Notes under the pieces: model-generated
Seen by the model: the letters and a program-made list of their open reading frames with translations, nothing else
What the model was told of the DNA's origin: nothing
The model's database searches: none
NCBI GenBank assembly: GCA_003116995.1
Contig: BDSL01000182.1
Location: forward strand, 1-64,000
Direction: 5' to 3'
Source: Yamagishiella unicocca
Lineage: Eukaryota > Chlorophyta > Chlorophyceae > Chlamydomonadales > Volvocaceae
DNA: 64,000 bases
In this document: positions 42,885 through 54,740 of the stretch, piece after piece
How positions within the stretch are numbered: the first letter of the stretch is position 1
Layout: every line of letters starts with the position of its first letter
Made by a program: the position numbers and the translations under genes

Positions 42885-45800
42885 TCAAATAGCGACGGAG
42901 GGGGATACAGGATGGCGGTGGTGACTACGACGTTGGTTAGCGGGCGGGCGGCGGCGGCAGCTGGTTGCCGCCGCCAGATAGACCGGCGGTGTGGAGCTCT
43001 CTTGGAACGTACGGCTACCTGCGACACGCACGCCGGATGCGCTCCCAAGTTCGGCGCGCAGTACTCGTACGTAGGAGATGACGTAGGGCGGGCTCGGGCG
43101 ATGCAGGGCGGGCGCGGGGCAGGGGTGCAAAACAAGCAACCCCCCCCGGGGGAAGGGGGGTGGAGGAGGTGGGTGCATGTAGCAGCAGTAGTTAGTGGCG
43201 GTTCATCTTAGCGACGGTGGTCGCATATAGGCGCGAGGGTCGGGCGACAAATGTAAAGCAGGGTATGCAGCAGGTATGTAAAGCAGGGTATACAGGTGAC
43301 GACAGCAGTGGTAGGTTCTACGTGGCTAGGGTCGGAGGGGCCGGGACAACGGGCGAGGCAAGGCATCCGCTGCACCAAAGGCTGGATTACCAAGGCTGTG
43401 AGGAAGCAGGCTGCTGAAGACAACCGGCTGCAAACATATGGCTGGCGGGCTGGACGTACGCTGAAGGGCTGGCTGAGCGGTGCAGCAGACACCTTGCCCC
43501 ACCCGATCCTCCACGACACCCGCGCGAGGTGCGAGCGAGTCAGAGCGCGCGCTGTAACCATGCAAGGTAGCGAGCAGCAACAGGCGGTATCCTACTATTT
43601 GTGGCACCCAAAACCGCCCTGGCGACGGGCTGCTGCTGCCCAATAAGCGTAGGTGCCCGGACCCGCCCTTGCCGCTGGACTGCATACCCGTACCCTGCCC
43701 TCACTCACCTACCTGCTGAAACTGATCACTAGGATGCCAGGGAGACCAGGACGGCTGCTGGCGACACTTGAGAGTGCGCCGCTGCCGTACACCACATGGA
43801 GTCCTACGGGAGGAAGGGGGAACACGGCGGGGCAGGGGAGGGGAGCGAAAGAACGACTCAGCACCCGAAATACCTGCAGAGAGGAAATGCGACGCGATGT
43901 GTCCCGTACGAAACACACGAAACAACTCACAGTGGCAGGACCAGCCGAAGATGGAACGAACGGGCGGCGCCGGGCTGGGCAGCTCGGGCGACGGTGGCTT
44001 AGGCGAGGGTGGCGCCAGGTTGGGCGGCTCGGGCGACGGCAGCTTAGGCGAGGGCGGCGCCGAGCTGGGCGGCTCGGGCGACGGCGGCAGCGGCGAAGGT
44101 GGCGCCGGGCTGGGCGGCTCGGGCGACGGCGGCGCAAGCGAGGGCGGCGCCGGGCTGGGCGGCTCGGGCGACGTCGGCTGCGGCGAGGGCGACGCCGGGC
44201 TTTGCGGCTCGGGCGACGTCGGCTGCGGCGAGGGCGACGCCGGGCTGGGCGGCGCCGGGCTGGGCGGCTCGGGCGACGGCGGCGCAAGCGAGGGCGGCGC
44301 CGGGCTGGACGGCTCGGGCGACGTCGGCTGCGGCGAGGGCGACGCCTGGCTGGGCGGCGCCTGGCTGGGCGGCTCAGGCGACGGCGGCGCAGGCGAGGGC
44401 GGCACCGGGCTGGGCGGCTCGGGCGACGGCGGCTGAGGCTCGGTCGTACGGTTACCTGCGACACGCACGCCGGATGCGCTCCCAAGTTCGGCGCGCAGTA
44501 CTCGTACGTAGGAGATGACGTAGGGCGGGCTCGGGCGATGCAGGGCGGGCGCGGGGCAGGGGTGCAAAACAAGCAACCCCCCCCGGGGGAAGGGGGGTGG
44601 AGGAGGTGGGTGCATGTAGCAGCAGTAGTTAGTGGCGGTTCATCTTAGCGACGGTGGTCGCATATAGGCGCGAGGGTCGGGCGACAAATGTAAAGCAGGG
44701 TATGCAGCAGGTATGTAAAGCAGGGTATACAGGTGACGACAGCAGTGGTAGGTTCTACGTGGCTAGGGTCGGAGGGGCCGGGACAACGGGCGAGGCAAGG
44801 CATCCGCTGCACCAAAGGCTGGATTACCAAGGCTGTGAGGAAGCAGGCTGCTGAAGACAACCGGCTGCAAACATATGGCTGGCGGGCTGGACGTACGCTG
44901 AAGGGCTGGCTGAGCGGTGCAGCAGACACCTTGCCCCACCCGATCCTCCACGACACCCGCGCGAGGTGCGAGCGAGTCAGAGCGCGCGCTGTAACCATGC
45001 AAGGTAGCGAGCAGCAACAGGCGGTATCCTACTATTTGTGGCACCCAAAACCGCCCTGGCGACGGGCTGCTGCTGCCCAATAAGCGTAGGTGCCCGGACC
45101 CGCCCTTGCCGCTGGACTGCATACCCGTACCCTGCCCTCACTCACCTACCTGCTGAAACTGATCACTAGGATGCCAGGGAGACCAGGACGGCTGCTGGCG
45201 ACACTTGAGAGTGCGCCGCTGCCGTACACCACATGGAGTCCTACGGGAGGAAGGGGGAACACGGCGGGGCAGGGGAGGGGAGCGAAAGAACGACTCAGCA
45301 CCCGAAATACCTGCAGAGAGGAAATGCGACGCGATGTGTCCCGTACGAAACACACGAAACAACTCACAGTGGCAGGACCAGCCGAAGATGGAACGAACGG
45401 GCGGCGCCGGGCTGGGCAGCTCGGGCGACGGTGGCTTAGGCGAGGGTGGCGCCAGGTTGGGCGGCTCGGGCGACGGCAGCTTAGGCGAGGGCGGCGCCGA
45501 GCTGGGCGGCTCGGGCGACGGCGGCAGCGGCGAAGGTGGCGCCGGGCTGGGCGGCTCGGGCGACGGCGGCGCAAGCGAGGGCGGCGCCGGGCTGGGCGGC
45601 TCGGGCGACGTCGGCTGCGGCGAGGGCGACGCCGGGCTTTGCGGCTCGGGCGACGTCGGCTGCGGCGAGGGCGACGCCGGGCTGGGCGGCGCCGGGCTGG
45701 GCGGCTCGGGCGACGGCGGCGCAAGCGAGGGCGGCGCCGGGCTGGACGGCTCGGGCGACGTCGGCTGCGGCGAGGGCGACGCCTGGCTGGGCGGCGCCTG

Positions 45801-48800
45801 GCTGGGCGGCTCAGGCGACGGCGGCGCAGGCGAGGGCGGCACCGGGCTGGGCGGCTCAGGCGACGGCGGTGCAAGCGACGGCGGCGGCGGGCTGCTGGGC
45901 GGCTCGGGCGACGGCGGCGCAAGCGAGGGCGGCGCCGGGCTGGGCGGCTCGGGCGACGTCGGCTGCGGCGAGGGCGACGCCTGGCTGGGCGGCGCCTGGC
46001 TGGGCGGCTCAGGCGACGGCGGTGCAAGCGACGGCGGCGGCGGGCTTGGAGGCTCGGGCGACGGCGGCGCAAGCGAGGGCGGTGCCGGGCTGGGCGGCTC
46101 GGGCGACGGCGGCTGAGGCTCGGTCGTACGGTTACCTGCGACACGCACGCCGGATGCGCTCCCAAGTTCGGCGCGCAGTACTCGTACGTAGGAGATGACG
46201 TAGGGCGGGCTCGGGCGATGCAGGGCGGGCGCGGGGCAGGGGTGCAAAACAAGCAACCCCCCCCGGGGGAAGGGGGGTGGAGGAGGTGGGTGCATGTAGC
46301 AGCAGTAGTTAGTGGCGGTTCATCTTAGCGACGGTGGTCGCATATAGGCGCGAGGGTCGGGCGACAAATGTAAAGCAGGGTATGCAGCAGGTATGTAAGG
46401 CAGGGTATACAGGTGACGACAGCAGTGGTAGGTTCTACGTGGCTAGGGTCGGAGGGGCCGGGACAACGGGCGAGGCAAGGCATCCGCTGCACCAAAGGCT
46501 GGATTACCAAGGCTGTGAGGAAGCAGGCTGCTGAAGACAACCGGCTGCAAACATATGGCTGGCGGGCTGGACGTACGCTGAAGGGCTGGCTGAGCGGTGC
46601 AGCAGACACCTTGCCCCACCCGATCCTCCACGACACCCGCGCGAGGTGCGAGCGAGTCAGAGCGCGCGCTGTAACCATGCAAGGTAGCGAGCAGCAACAG
46701 GCGGTATCCTACTATTTGTGGCACCCAAAACCGCCCTGGCGACGGGCTGCTGCTGCCCAATAAGCGTAGGTGCCCGGACCCGCCCTTGCCGCTGGACTGC
46801 ATACCCGTACCCTGCCCTCACTCACCTACCTGCTGAAACTGATCACTAGGATGCCAGGGAGACCAGGACGGCTGCTGGCGACACTTGAGAGTGCGCCGCT
46901 GCCGTACACCACATGGAGTCCTACGGGAGGAAGGGGGAACACGGCGGGGCAGGGGAGGGGAGCGAAAGAACGACTCAGCACCCGAAATACCTGCAGAGAG
47001 GAAATGCGACGCGATGTGTCCCGTACGAAACACACGAAACAACTCACAGTGGCAGGACCAGCCGAAGATGGAACGAACGGGCGGCGCCGGGCTGGGCAGC
47101 TCGGGCGACGGTGGCTTAGGCGAGGGTGGCGCCAGGTTGGGCGGCTCGGGCGACGGCAGCTTAGGCGAGGGCGGCGCCGAGCTGGGCGGCTCGGGCGACG
47201 GCGGCAGCGGCGAAGGTGGCGCCGGGCTGGGCGGCTCGGGCGACGGCGGCGCAAGCGAGGGCGGCGCCGGGCTGGGCGGCTCGGGCGACGTCGGCTGCGG
47301 CGAGGGCGACGCCTGGCTGGGCGGCGCCTGGCTGGGCGGCTCAGGCGACGGCGGTGCAAGCGACGGCGGCGGCGGGCTTGGAGGCTCGGGCGACGGCGGC
47401 GCAAGCGAGGGCGGTGCCGGGCTGGGCGGCTCGGGCGACGGCGGCTGAGGCTCGGTCGTACGGTTACCTGCGACACGCACGCCGGATGCGCTCCCAAGTT
47501 CGGCGCGCAGTACTCGTACGTAGGAGATGACGTAGGGCGGGCTCGGGCGATGCAGGGCGGGCGCGGGGCAGGGGTGCAAAACAAGCAACCCCCCCCGGGG
47601 GAAGGGGGGTGGAGGAGGTGGGTGCATGTAGCAGCAGTAGTTAGTGGCGGTTCATCTTAGCGACGGTGGTCGCATATAGGCGCGAGGGTCGGGCGACAAA
47701 TGTAAAGCAGGGTATGCAGCAGGTATGTAAGGCAGGGTATACAGGTGACGACAGCAGTGGTAGGTTCTACGTGGCTAGGGTCGGAGGGGCCGGGACAACG
47801 GGCGAGGCAAGGCATCCGCTGCACCAAAGGCTGGATTACCAAGGCTGTGAGGAAGCAGGCTGCTGAAGACAACCGGCTGCAAACATATGGCTGGCGGGCT
47901 GGACGTACGCTGAAGGGCTGGCTGAGCGGTGCAGCAGACACCTTGCCCCACCCGATCCTCCACGACACCCGCGCGAGGTGCGAGCGAGTCAGAGCGCGCG
48001 CTGTAACCATGCAAGGTAGCGAGCAGCAACAGGCGGTATCCTACTATTTGTGGCACCCAAAACCGCCCTGGCGACGGGCTGCTGCTGCCCAATAAGCGTA
48101 GGTGCCCGGACCCGCCCTTGCCGCTGGACTGCATACCCGTACCCTGCCCTCACTCACCTACCTGCTGAAACTGATCACTAGGATGCCAGGGAGACCAGGA
48201 CGGCTGCTGGCGACACTTGAGAGTGCGCCGCTGCCGTACACCACATGGAGTCCTACGGGAGGAAGGGGGAACACGGCGGGGCAGGGGAGGGGAGCGAAAG
48301 AACGACTCAGCACCCGAAATACCTGCAGAGAGGAAATGCGACGCGATGTGTCCCGTACGAAACACACGAAACAACTCACAGTGGCAGGACCAGCCGAAGA
48401 TGGAACGAACGGGCGGCGCCGGGCTGGGCAGCTCGGGCGACGGTGGCTTAGGCGAGGGTGGCGCCAGGTTGGGCGGCTCGGGCGACGGCAGCTTAGGCGA
48501 GGGCGGCGCCGAGCTGGGCGGCTCGGGCGACGGCGGCAGCGGCGAAGGTGGCGCCGGGCTGGGCGGCTCGGGCGACGGCGGCGCAAGCGAGGGCGGCGCC
48601 GGGCTGGGCGGCTCGGGCGACGTCGGCTGCGGCGAGGGCGACGCCTGGCTGGGCGGCGCCTGGCTGGGCGGCTCAGGCGACGGCGGTGCAAGCGACGGCG
48701 GCGGCGGGCTTGGAGGCTCGGGCGACGGCGGCGCAAGCGAGGGCGGTGCCGGGCTGGGCGGCTCGGGCGACGGCGGCTGAGGCTCGGTCGTACGGTTACC

Positions 48801-51800
48801 TGCGACACGCACGCCGGATGCGCTCCCAAGTTCGGCGCGCAGTACTCGTACGTAGGAGATGACGTAGGGCGGGCTCGGGCGATGCAGGGCGGGCGCGGGG
48901 CAGGGGTGCAAAACAAGCAACCCCCCCGGGGGAAGGGGGGTGGAGGAGGTGGGTGCATGTAGCAGCAGTAGTTAGTGGCGGTTCATCTTAGCGACGGTGG
49001 TCGCATATAGGCGCGAGGGTCGGGCGACAAATGTAAAGCAGGGTATGCAGCAGGTATGTAAAGCAGGGTATACAGGTGACGACAGCAGTGGTAGGTTCTA
49101 CGTGGCTAGGGTCGGAGGGGCCGGGACAACGGGCGAGGCAAGGCATCCGCTGCACCAAAGGCTGGATTACCAAGGCTGTGAGGAAGCAGGCTGCTGAAGA
49201 CAACCGGCTGCAAACATATGGCTGGCGGGCTGGACGTACGCTGAAGGGCTGGCTGAGCGGTGCAGCAGACACCTTGCCCCACCCGATCCTCCACGACACC
49301 CGCGCGAGGTGCGAGCGAGTCAGAGCGCGCGCTGTAACCATGCAAGGTAGCGAGCAGCAACAGGCGGTATCCTACTATTTGTGGCACCCAAAACCGCCCT
49401 GGCGACGGGCTGCTGCTGCCCAATAAGCGTAGGTGCCCGGACCCGCCCTTGCCGCTGGACTGCATACCCGTACCCTGCCCTCACTCACCTACCTGCTGAA
49501 ACTGATCACTAGGATGCCAGGGAGACCAGGACGGCTGCTGGCGACACTTGAGAGTGCGCCGCTGCCGTACACCACATGGAGTCCTACGGGAGGAAGGGGG
49601 AACACGGCGGGGCAGGGGAGGGGAGCGAAAGAACGACTCAGCACCCGAAATACCTGCAGAGAGGAAATGCGACGCGATGTGTCCCGTACGAAACACACGA
49701 AACAACTCACAGTGGCAGGACCAGCCGAAGATGGAACGAACGGGCGGCGCCGGGCTGGGCAGCTCGGGCGACGGTGGCTTAGGCGAGGGTGGCGCCAGGT
49801 TGGGCGGCTCGGGCGACGGCAGCTTAGGCGAGGGCGGCGCCGAGCTGGGCGGCTCGGGCGACGGCGGCAGCGGCGAAGGTGGCGCCGGGCTGGGCGGCTC
49901 GGGCGACGGCGGCGCAAGCGAGGGCGGCGCCGGGCTGGGCGGCTCGGGCGACGTCGGCTGCGGCGAGGGCGACGCCTGGCTGGGCGGCGCCTGGCTGGGC
50001 GGCTCAGGCGACGGCGGTGCAAGCGACGGCGGCGGCGGGCTTGGAGGCTCGGGCGACGGCGGCGCAAGCGAGGGCGGTGCCGGGCTGGGCGGCTCGGGCG
50101 ACGGCGGCTGAGGCTCGGTCGTACGGTTACCTGCGACACGCACGCCGGATGCGCTCCCAAGTTCGGCGCGCAGTACTCGTACGTAGGAGATGACGTAGGG
50201 CGGGCTCGGGCGATGCAGGGCGGGCGCGGGGCAGGGGTGCAAAACAAGCAACCCCCCCCGGGGGAAGGGGGGTGGAGGAGGTGGGTGCATGTAGCAGCAG
50301 TAGTTAGTGGCGGTTCATCTTAGCGACGGTGGTCGCATATAGGCGCGAGGGTCGGGCGACAAATGTAAAGCAGGGTATGCAGCAGGTATGTAAAGCAGGG
50401 TATACAGGTGACGACAGCAGTGGTAGGTTCTACGTGGCTAGGGTCGGAGGGGCCGGGACAACGGGCGAGGCAAGGCATCCGCTGCACCAAAGGCTGGATT
50501 ACCAAGGCTGTGAGGAAGCAGGCTGCTGAAGACAACCGGCTGCAAACATATGGCTGGCGGGCTGGACGTACGCTGAAGGGCTGGCTGAGCGGTGCAGCAG
50601 ACACCTTGCCCCACCCGATCCTCCACGACACCCGCGCGAGGTGCGAGCGAGTCAGAGCGCGCGCTGTAACCATGCAAGGTAGCGAGCAGCAACAGGCGGT
50701 ATCCTACTATTTGTGGCACCCAAAACCGCCCTGGCGACGGGCTGCTGCTGCCCAATAAGCGTAGGTGCCCGGACCCGCCCTTGCCGCTGGACTGCATACC
50801 CGTACCCTGCCCTCACTCACCTACCTGCTGAAACTGATCATTAGGATGCCAGGGAGACCAGGACGGCTGCTGGCGACACTTGAGAGTGCGCCGCTGCCGT
50901 ACACCACATGGAGTCCTACGGGAGGAAGGGGGAACACGGCGGGGCAGGGGAGGGGAGCGAAAGAACGACTCAGCACCCGAAATACCTGCAGAGAGGAAAT
51001 GCGACGCGATGTGTCCCGTACGAAACACACGAAACAACTCACAGTGGCAGGACCAGCCGAAGATGGAACGAACGGGCGGCGCCGGGCTGGGCAGCTCGGG
51101 CGACGGTGGCTTAGGCGAGGGTGGCGCCAGGTTGGGCGGCTCGGGCGACGGCAGCTTAGGCGAGGGCGGCGCCGAGCTGGGCGGCTCGGGCGACGGCGGC
51201 AGCGGCGAAGGTGGCGCCGGGCTGGGCGGCTCGGGCGACGGCGGCGCAAGCGAGGGCGGCGCCGGGCTGGGCGGCTCGGGCGACGTCGGCTGCGGCGAGG
51301 GCGACGCCGGGCTTTGCGGCTCGGGCGACGTCGGCTGCGGCGAGGGCGACGCCGGGCTGGGCGGCGCCGGGCTGGGCGGCTCGGGCGACGGCGGCGCAAG
51401 CGAGGGCGGCGCCGGGCTGGGCGGCTCGGGCGACGGCGGCGCAAGCGAGGGCGGCGCCGGGCTGGACGGCTCGGGCGACGTCGGCTGCGGCGAGGGCGAC
51501 GCCTGGCTGGGCGGCGCCTGGCTGGGCGGCTCAGGCGACGGCGGCGCAGGCGAGGGCGGCACCGGGCTGGGCGGCTCAGGCGACGGCGGTGCAAGCGACG
51601 GCGGCGGCGGGCTGGGCGGCTCGGGCGACGGCGGCGCAAGCGAGGGCGGCGCCGGGCTGGGCGGCTCGGGCGACGTCGGCTGCGGCGAGGGCGACGCCTG
51701 GCTGGGCGGCGCCTGGCTGGGCGGCTCAGGCGACGGCGGTGCAAGCGACGGCGGCGGCGGGCTTGGAGGCTCGGGCGACGGCGGCGCAAGCGAGGGCGGT

Positions 51801-51852
51801 GCCGGGCTGGGCGGCTCGGGCGACGGCGGCTGAGGCTCGGTCGTACGGTTAC
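42885..51852 (-). CDS. Pro-rich (hydroxyproline-type) matrix glycoprotein, six tandem symmetric exons plus a terminal exon (partial gene)
   Basis: Minus-strand exons: 51852-51043, 50130-49711, 48799-48380, 47467-47048, 46135-45368, 44455-43931, then a terminal exon 43018-42885. The six repeated exons start after CGCAG and end before GTGAGT, with phase 1 at both ends, so any number can be spliced together without shifting the frame. Each begins NRTTEPQ (an Asn-glycosylation sequon), continues through [24 protein letters not shown] repeats and ends [13 protein letters not shown]; the splice junction creates a Cys codon. Exon lengths are 810, 420, 420, 420, 768 and 525 nt. Introns are all 911-912 bp. 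PPSP-type linkers are typical of pherophorins and other volvocine wall proteins; the globular domains expected at the ends are not identified. The 5' exons are probably among the candidates at 53-55 kb. Other frames are also open by composition, so the coding strand is inferred. Confidence 0.5.
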
Positions 51853-52251
51853 CTGCGACACGCACGCCGGATGCGCTCCCAAGTTCGGCGCGCAGTACTC
51901 GTACGTAGGAGATGACGTAGGGCGGGCTCGGGCGATGCAGGGCGGGCGCGGGGCAGGGGTGCACCCGCAGGCCCAGGCGTATCGCGGCGTGGTCGGACCA
52001 TTTGGGAGGGAGCTCTGCGGCGGTGAGGAAGGGGGGTGGAGGAGGTGGGTGCATGTAGCAGCAGTAGTTAGTGGCGGTTCATCTTAGCGACGGTGGTCGC
52101 ATATAGGCGCGAGGGTCGGGCGACAAATGTAAAGCAGGGTATGCAGCAGGTATGTAAAGCAGGGTATACAGGTGACGACAGCAGTGGTAGGTTATACGTG
52201 GCTAGGGTCGGAGGGGCCGGAACAACGGGCGAGGCAAGGCATCCGCTGCCG
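43012..52251. repeat. higher-order tandem array, six units of 1.33-1.76 kb
   Basis: Unit starts, taken at GTGGTCGCATATAGG: 43217, 44654, 46334, 47666, 48997, 50329, with a partial unit from 52093. Periods are 1437, 1680, 1332, 1331, 1332 and 1764 bp. Non-variable parts are nearly identical. Length differences lie almost entirely in an internal 45-bp minisatellite (15 codons, [15 protein letters not shown] on the minus strand). The 46334 and 47666 units share a G where the others have A (GTAAGGCAGG), and the last unit carries a unique 60-bp replacement at about 51963-52025. Confidence 0.95.
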
Positions 52252-52789
52252 TCGCGGCGACTTCGATGACTTGAATTCATGGAGGAAATTCAGCCAGAGG
52301 CACGATTGCTGTCTAGAAGCGCGCGGCGGTGGCTATAAAGTACGGCGGCGGCATGCAGCCGCTTACTTGCTGCCCACGCAAGTAGCCAACGTAGGTTCGT
52401 TCCCGAAGTGCTGAGCTCCCCTGGATCGTAGGTACCTGCGGGACACCGATAATGAGGATGACTAAGAAAATTAATATTTGATGACTGTGCAACCGAAGTT
52501 ATTAACCGCCGGATACAAGCTCGCTCGCTCCCAAGCAACTGCGTGCGTATAATAATACTCTGCGCTGTTGGGATCCTGCCCCTCATCATCAGGACCCGCA
52601 CCTACGTACCTTACCCTGTAGATGCTCACCAGCAGATGGGCATGCCGCGGGTGGGCAGCCACGTATGACGGAACACGGCGGCGGCGAAGGTCACCCGCGC
52701 GCCCGCCCTTGCGGACACAGATCGTCGCAATAGTCGTGGTCCCTCCGTGCGTCCGGGGTGCAGGTGCCGTACGGCGGGAGGCCTCGGGC
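52252..52789. other. region with a possible minus-strand exon
   Basis: Downstream of the array break the sequence becomes unique. A minus-strand frame around 52760-52580 (THGGTTTIATICVRKGGRAG, then AHPRHAHLLVSIYR) ends near a GTAAGG donor and may be an upstream exon of the array gene. Weak evidence. Confidence 0.25.
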
Positions 52790-53240
52790 GATGTAGGCGG
52801 GAGGGCGAAAACGGAGGATGGAGGTAGGGGCATGCAGCAGTAGTTAGCGGCAGTATTCCAGCCATCGTATGCATGTAGCGACATTGGTACATCTATTGAG
52901 CCATGGGGAACGCTAAAACTAAAGCAGCAGGATATGCAAGTGACGGCAACGGTGGTTTCACGACAACGGTGGCTTGGAACCGATTGCGGGTACGCCGGGA
53001 CGAAGGGCGGGGCAAGACCACCGCTGCACCGAAGGCTGGCTTACTGCTGCAAGGAAGCTAGCTGATGACGGCTGCTGCTGTACGGATGGCTGACAGGCTG
53101 AAGTAGTAGTGCTGGTTGGCTGGCGGCGGCTGCTGAAGTGCTGGCTGAACAGTGCAGCAGATATCTTGCCCCGCCCGATCGATCCACGGCACGCCCCCGC
53201 ACGCGGTGCGAGCAAGTCATCAGAACGCATGCCACCGTAT
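52790..53240. repeat. diverged copy of the array intron
   Basis: Matches the conserved intron part of the array units with many substitutions and small gaps: GTAGTTAGCGGCAG, GTGACGGCAACGGTGG, GGCAAGACCACCGCTGCACC, GAAGGCTGG, CTGAACAGTGCAGCAGA and CGCACGCGGTGCGAGC appear in order. Confidence 0.7.
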
Positions 53241-53384
53241 GTGTGTACGTGTCGAAGCCTTTGAAGCTGCGTATGGTGTGGCTATGCATGACGACCTACC
53301 AGCCATGTTACGGCGATTGCCTTGCTCCGATACCTCAACTAACACAACCAACGCACCGATCCGGCAAGCACTGCAGAAACGCAC

Positions 53385-53577
53385 CTTGCTCCCAATCAAA
53401 GGGACGGCGTAGGATACGTAGGGCTGGACGGTGCGTGCGACGGCGGCTTCGGGGCGGCAGATCTCGTCGGCGGAAAGCGGGCCTGGCAGCGGCTCGGTCG
53501 TCGGTAGTGATGTGGCCGTTATGTTAAGCTGCTGTGGATCCGCCGGCGGCGCTGGGCTGGGCAGAGGCGGGTGATGG
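53385..53577 (-). CDS. candidate exon of a Pro-rich secreted protein
   Basis: Minus strand; acceptor CACTTTACAG, donor AAG|GTGCGT; phase 2 in, phase 0 out. It reads SHHPPLPSPAPPADPQQLN, then ITATSLPTTEPLPGPLSADE and ends YVSYAVPLIGSK. Composition is coding-like and it lies upstream of the array gene on the same strand, so it may be one of its 5' exons. Confidence 0.4.
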
Positions 53578-53746
53578 CTGTAAAGTGGCAACAGAAACGG
53601 CGGAAGGGATATCGGAAAGGAGGCAGCAGGGCTGAAATGAGGAACTGGTCAGCAGATAGAGCTAGTTACCGGCAATAACTAACTAACAACTATCCTAACT
53701 CCGTCCCCGACCTACAGCTTACTTCTCTGAGTCAGGCGAGGCCTAC

Positions 53747-53912
53747 CTCAAGCACGCTGATGATGAGCGCCAGCTGTCCAGCGCCGCCAGCGCGCGATCG
53801 TACCCTGCCGGCCTGCAGGAAAAAAAGCCAGCCTCGCTCCCGGAGGCGGCGAATGGCGGCACGTGTGATGATGTAGTACAACAAGCCAAGTATACCATGT
53901 ACGATGTATGTT
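53747..53912 (-). CDS. candidate exon with a hydrophobic segment
   Basis: Acceptor CCTTCCACAG, donor GAG|GTAGGC. The favoured frame reads TYIVHGILGLLYYIITRAAI and ends GQLALIISVLE. A second frame (HTSYMVYLACCTTSSHVPP) is also open. Its phases do not connect directly to 53385-53577, so other exons would be needed. Confidence 0.25.
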
Positions 53913-54661
53913 CTGTGGAAGGAACGAAGAGGGAAAGCGAGGTAGGGGCGAGGAAACTGGGATTCAGCACTTGGACTGACAGATAGAAAATAATGCGACC
54001 TTGGCACCCGCGTTAAGCGGACTGCTGATGGACGTGACACGTCATCGAATCGATGCAAAACCAACTCTGAAGCCTGCCGCCGACAAGGCCAGTAGGGGCG
54101 CTGCCAACGAACATTACAAATGACGTGTCGCCAACTGAACATCTGCACAAGCACTGAACAGCACTCAGTGTACTGTTGCATTGGGGCATGGTGCAGCAGC
54201 ATGGCAAGCACAGGCCAAACGGAGGTCATCCCAGAGCCGCGTTTTCGACTGCGAGTTGAGCCTCTCGTGATATGGGCTTTGGACAGCATCAACAGCCAAA
54301 AGACATTAATTATGTAATGAGTCAAGACCTTGAGGCTGATGAAGGCACCTGAAGGTCCGAGCAATCATACCGCCTATCGGCCGCTGTGGCGTAGTTTCAT
54401 CGTAATTTGTGCCAGTAGAAGTATTGTTCCTGCATAAGTATTGCACCTGCAGTAACGAACGAACCAGCAAAGATGAGCCGACGTCAGCGTATGCCATAGC
54501 CTGTTTGCCTTTACAACGGTAGCATGCTAACGAGCGAAGCAGCAGAAATCCACAAATATAAAACAATTGCACCCACGCAGTGTCAACAGGTTAAGCCTAG
54601 TCGAAGGGTAGGTACTCCCACCGGGCAGGATCGGAGTGTGCAAGACGTCGAACAAGCGCAC

Positions 54662-54740
54662 CTCCATCCGGAATGAAGCCAAAGTAGCTGCAAAGACGTC
54701 TGTCGTAACATCTTGAAAGGTTGCTGCTGAGTCGGAGGGC
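54662..54740 (-). CDS. candidate exon
   Basis: Acceptor CCATCTGCAG, donor GAG|GTGCGC; phase 2 in, phase 0 out. It reads PSDSAATFQDVTTDVFAATL, then ASFRME. Strongly coding-like but too short to assign. Confidence 0.35.

Noticed and set aside
42885..52251. Plus-strand frames [14 protein letters not shown] and [15 protein letters not shown] across the array
   Set aside because: They are antisense to the PPSPEPPSP frame and exist because the GC-rich triplet repeat is open in most frames; they lack sensible flanking exons.
43012..52251. CRISPR array
   Set aside because: Repeats are 45 bp contiguous minisatellites or 1.3-1.8 kb units, with no unique spacers and in a eukaryotic genome.
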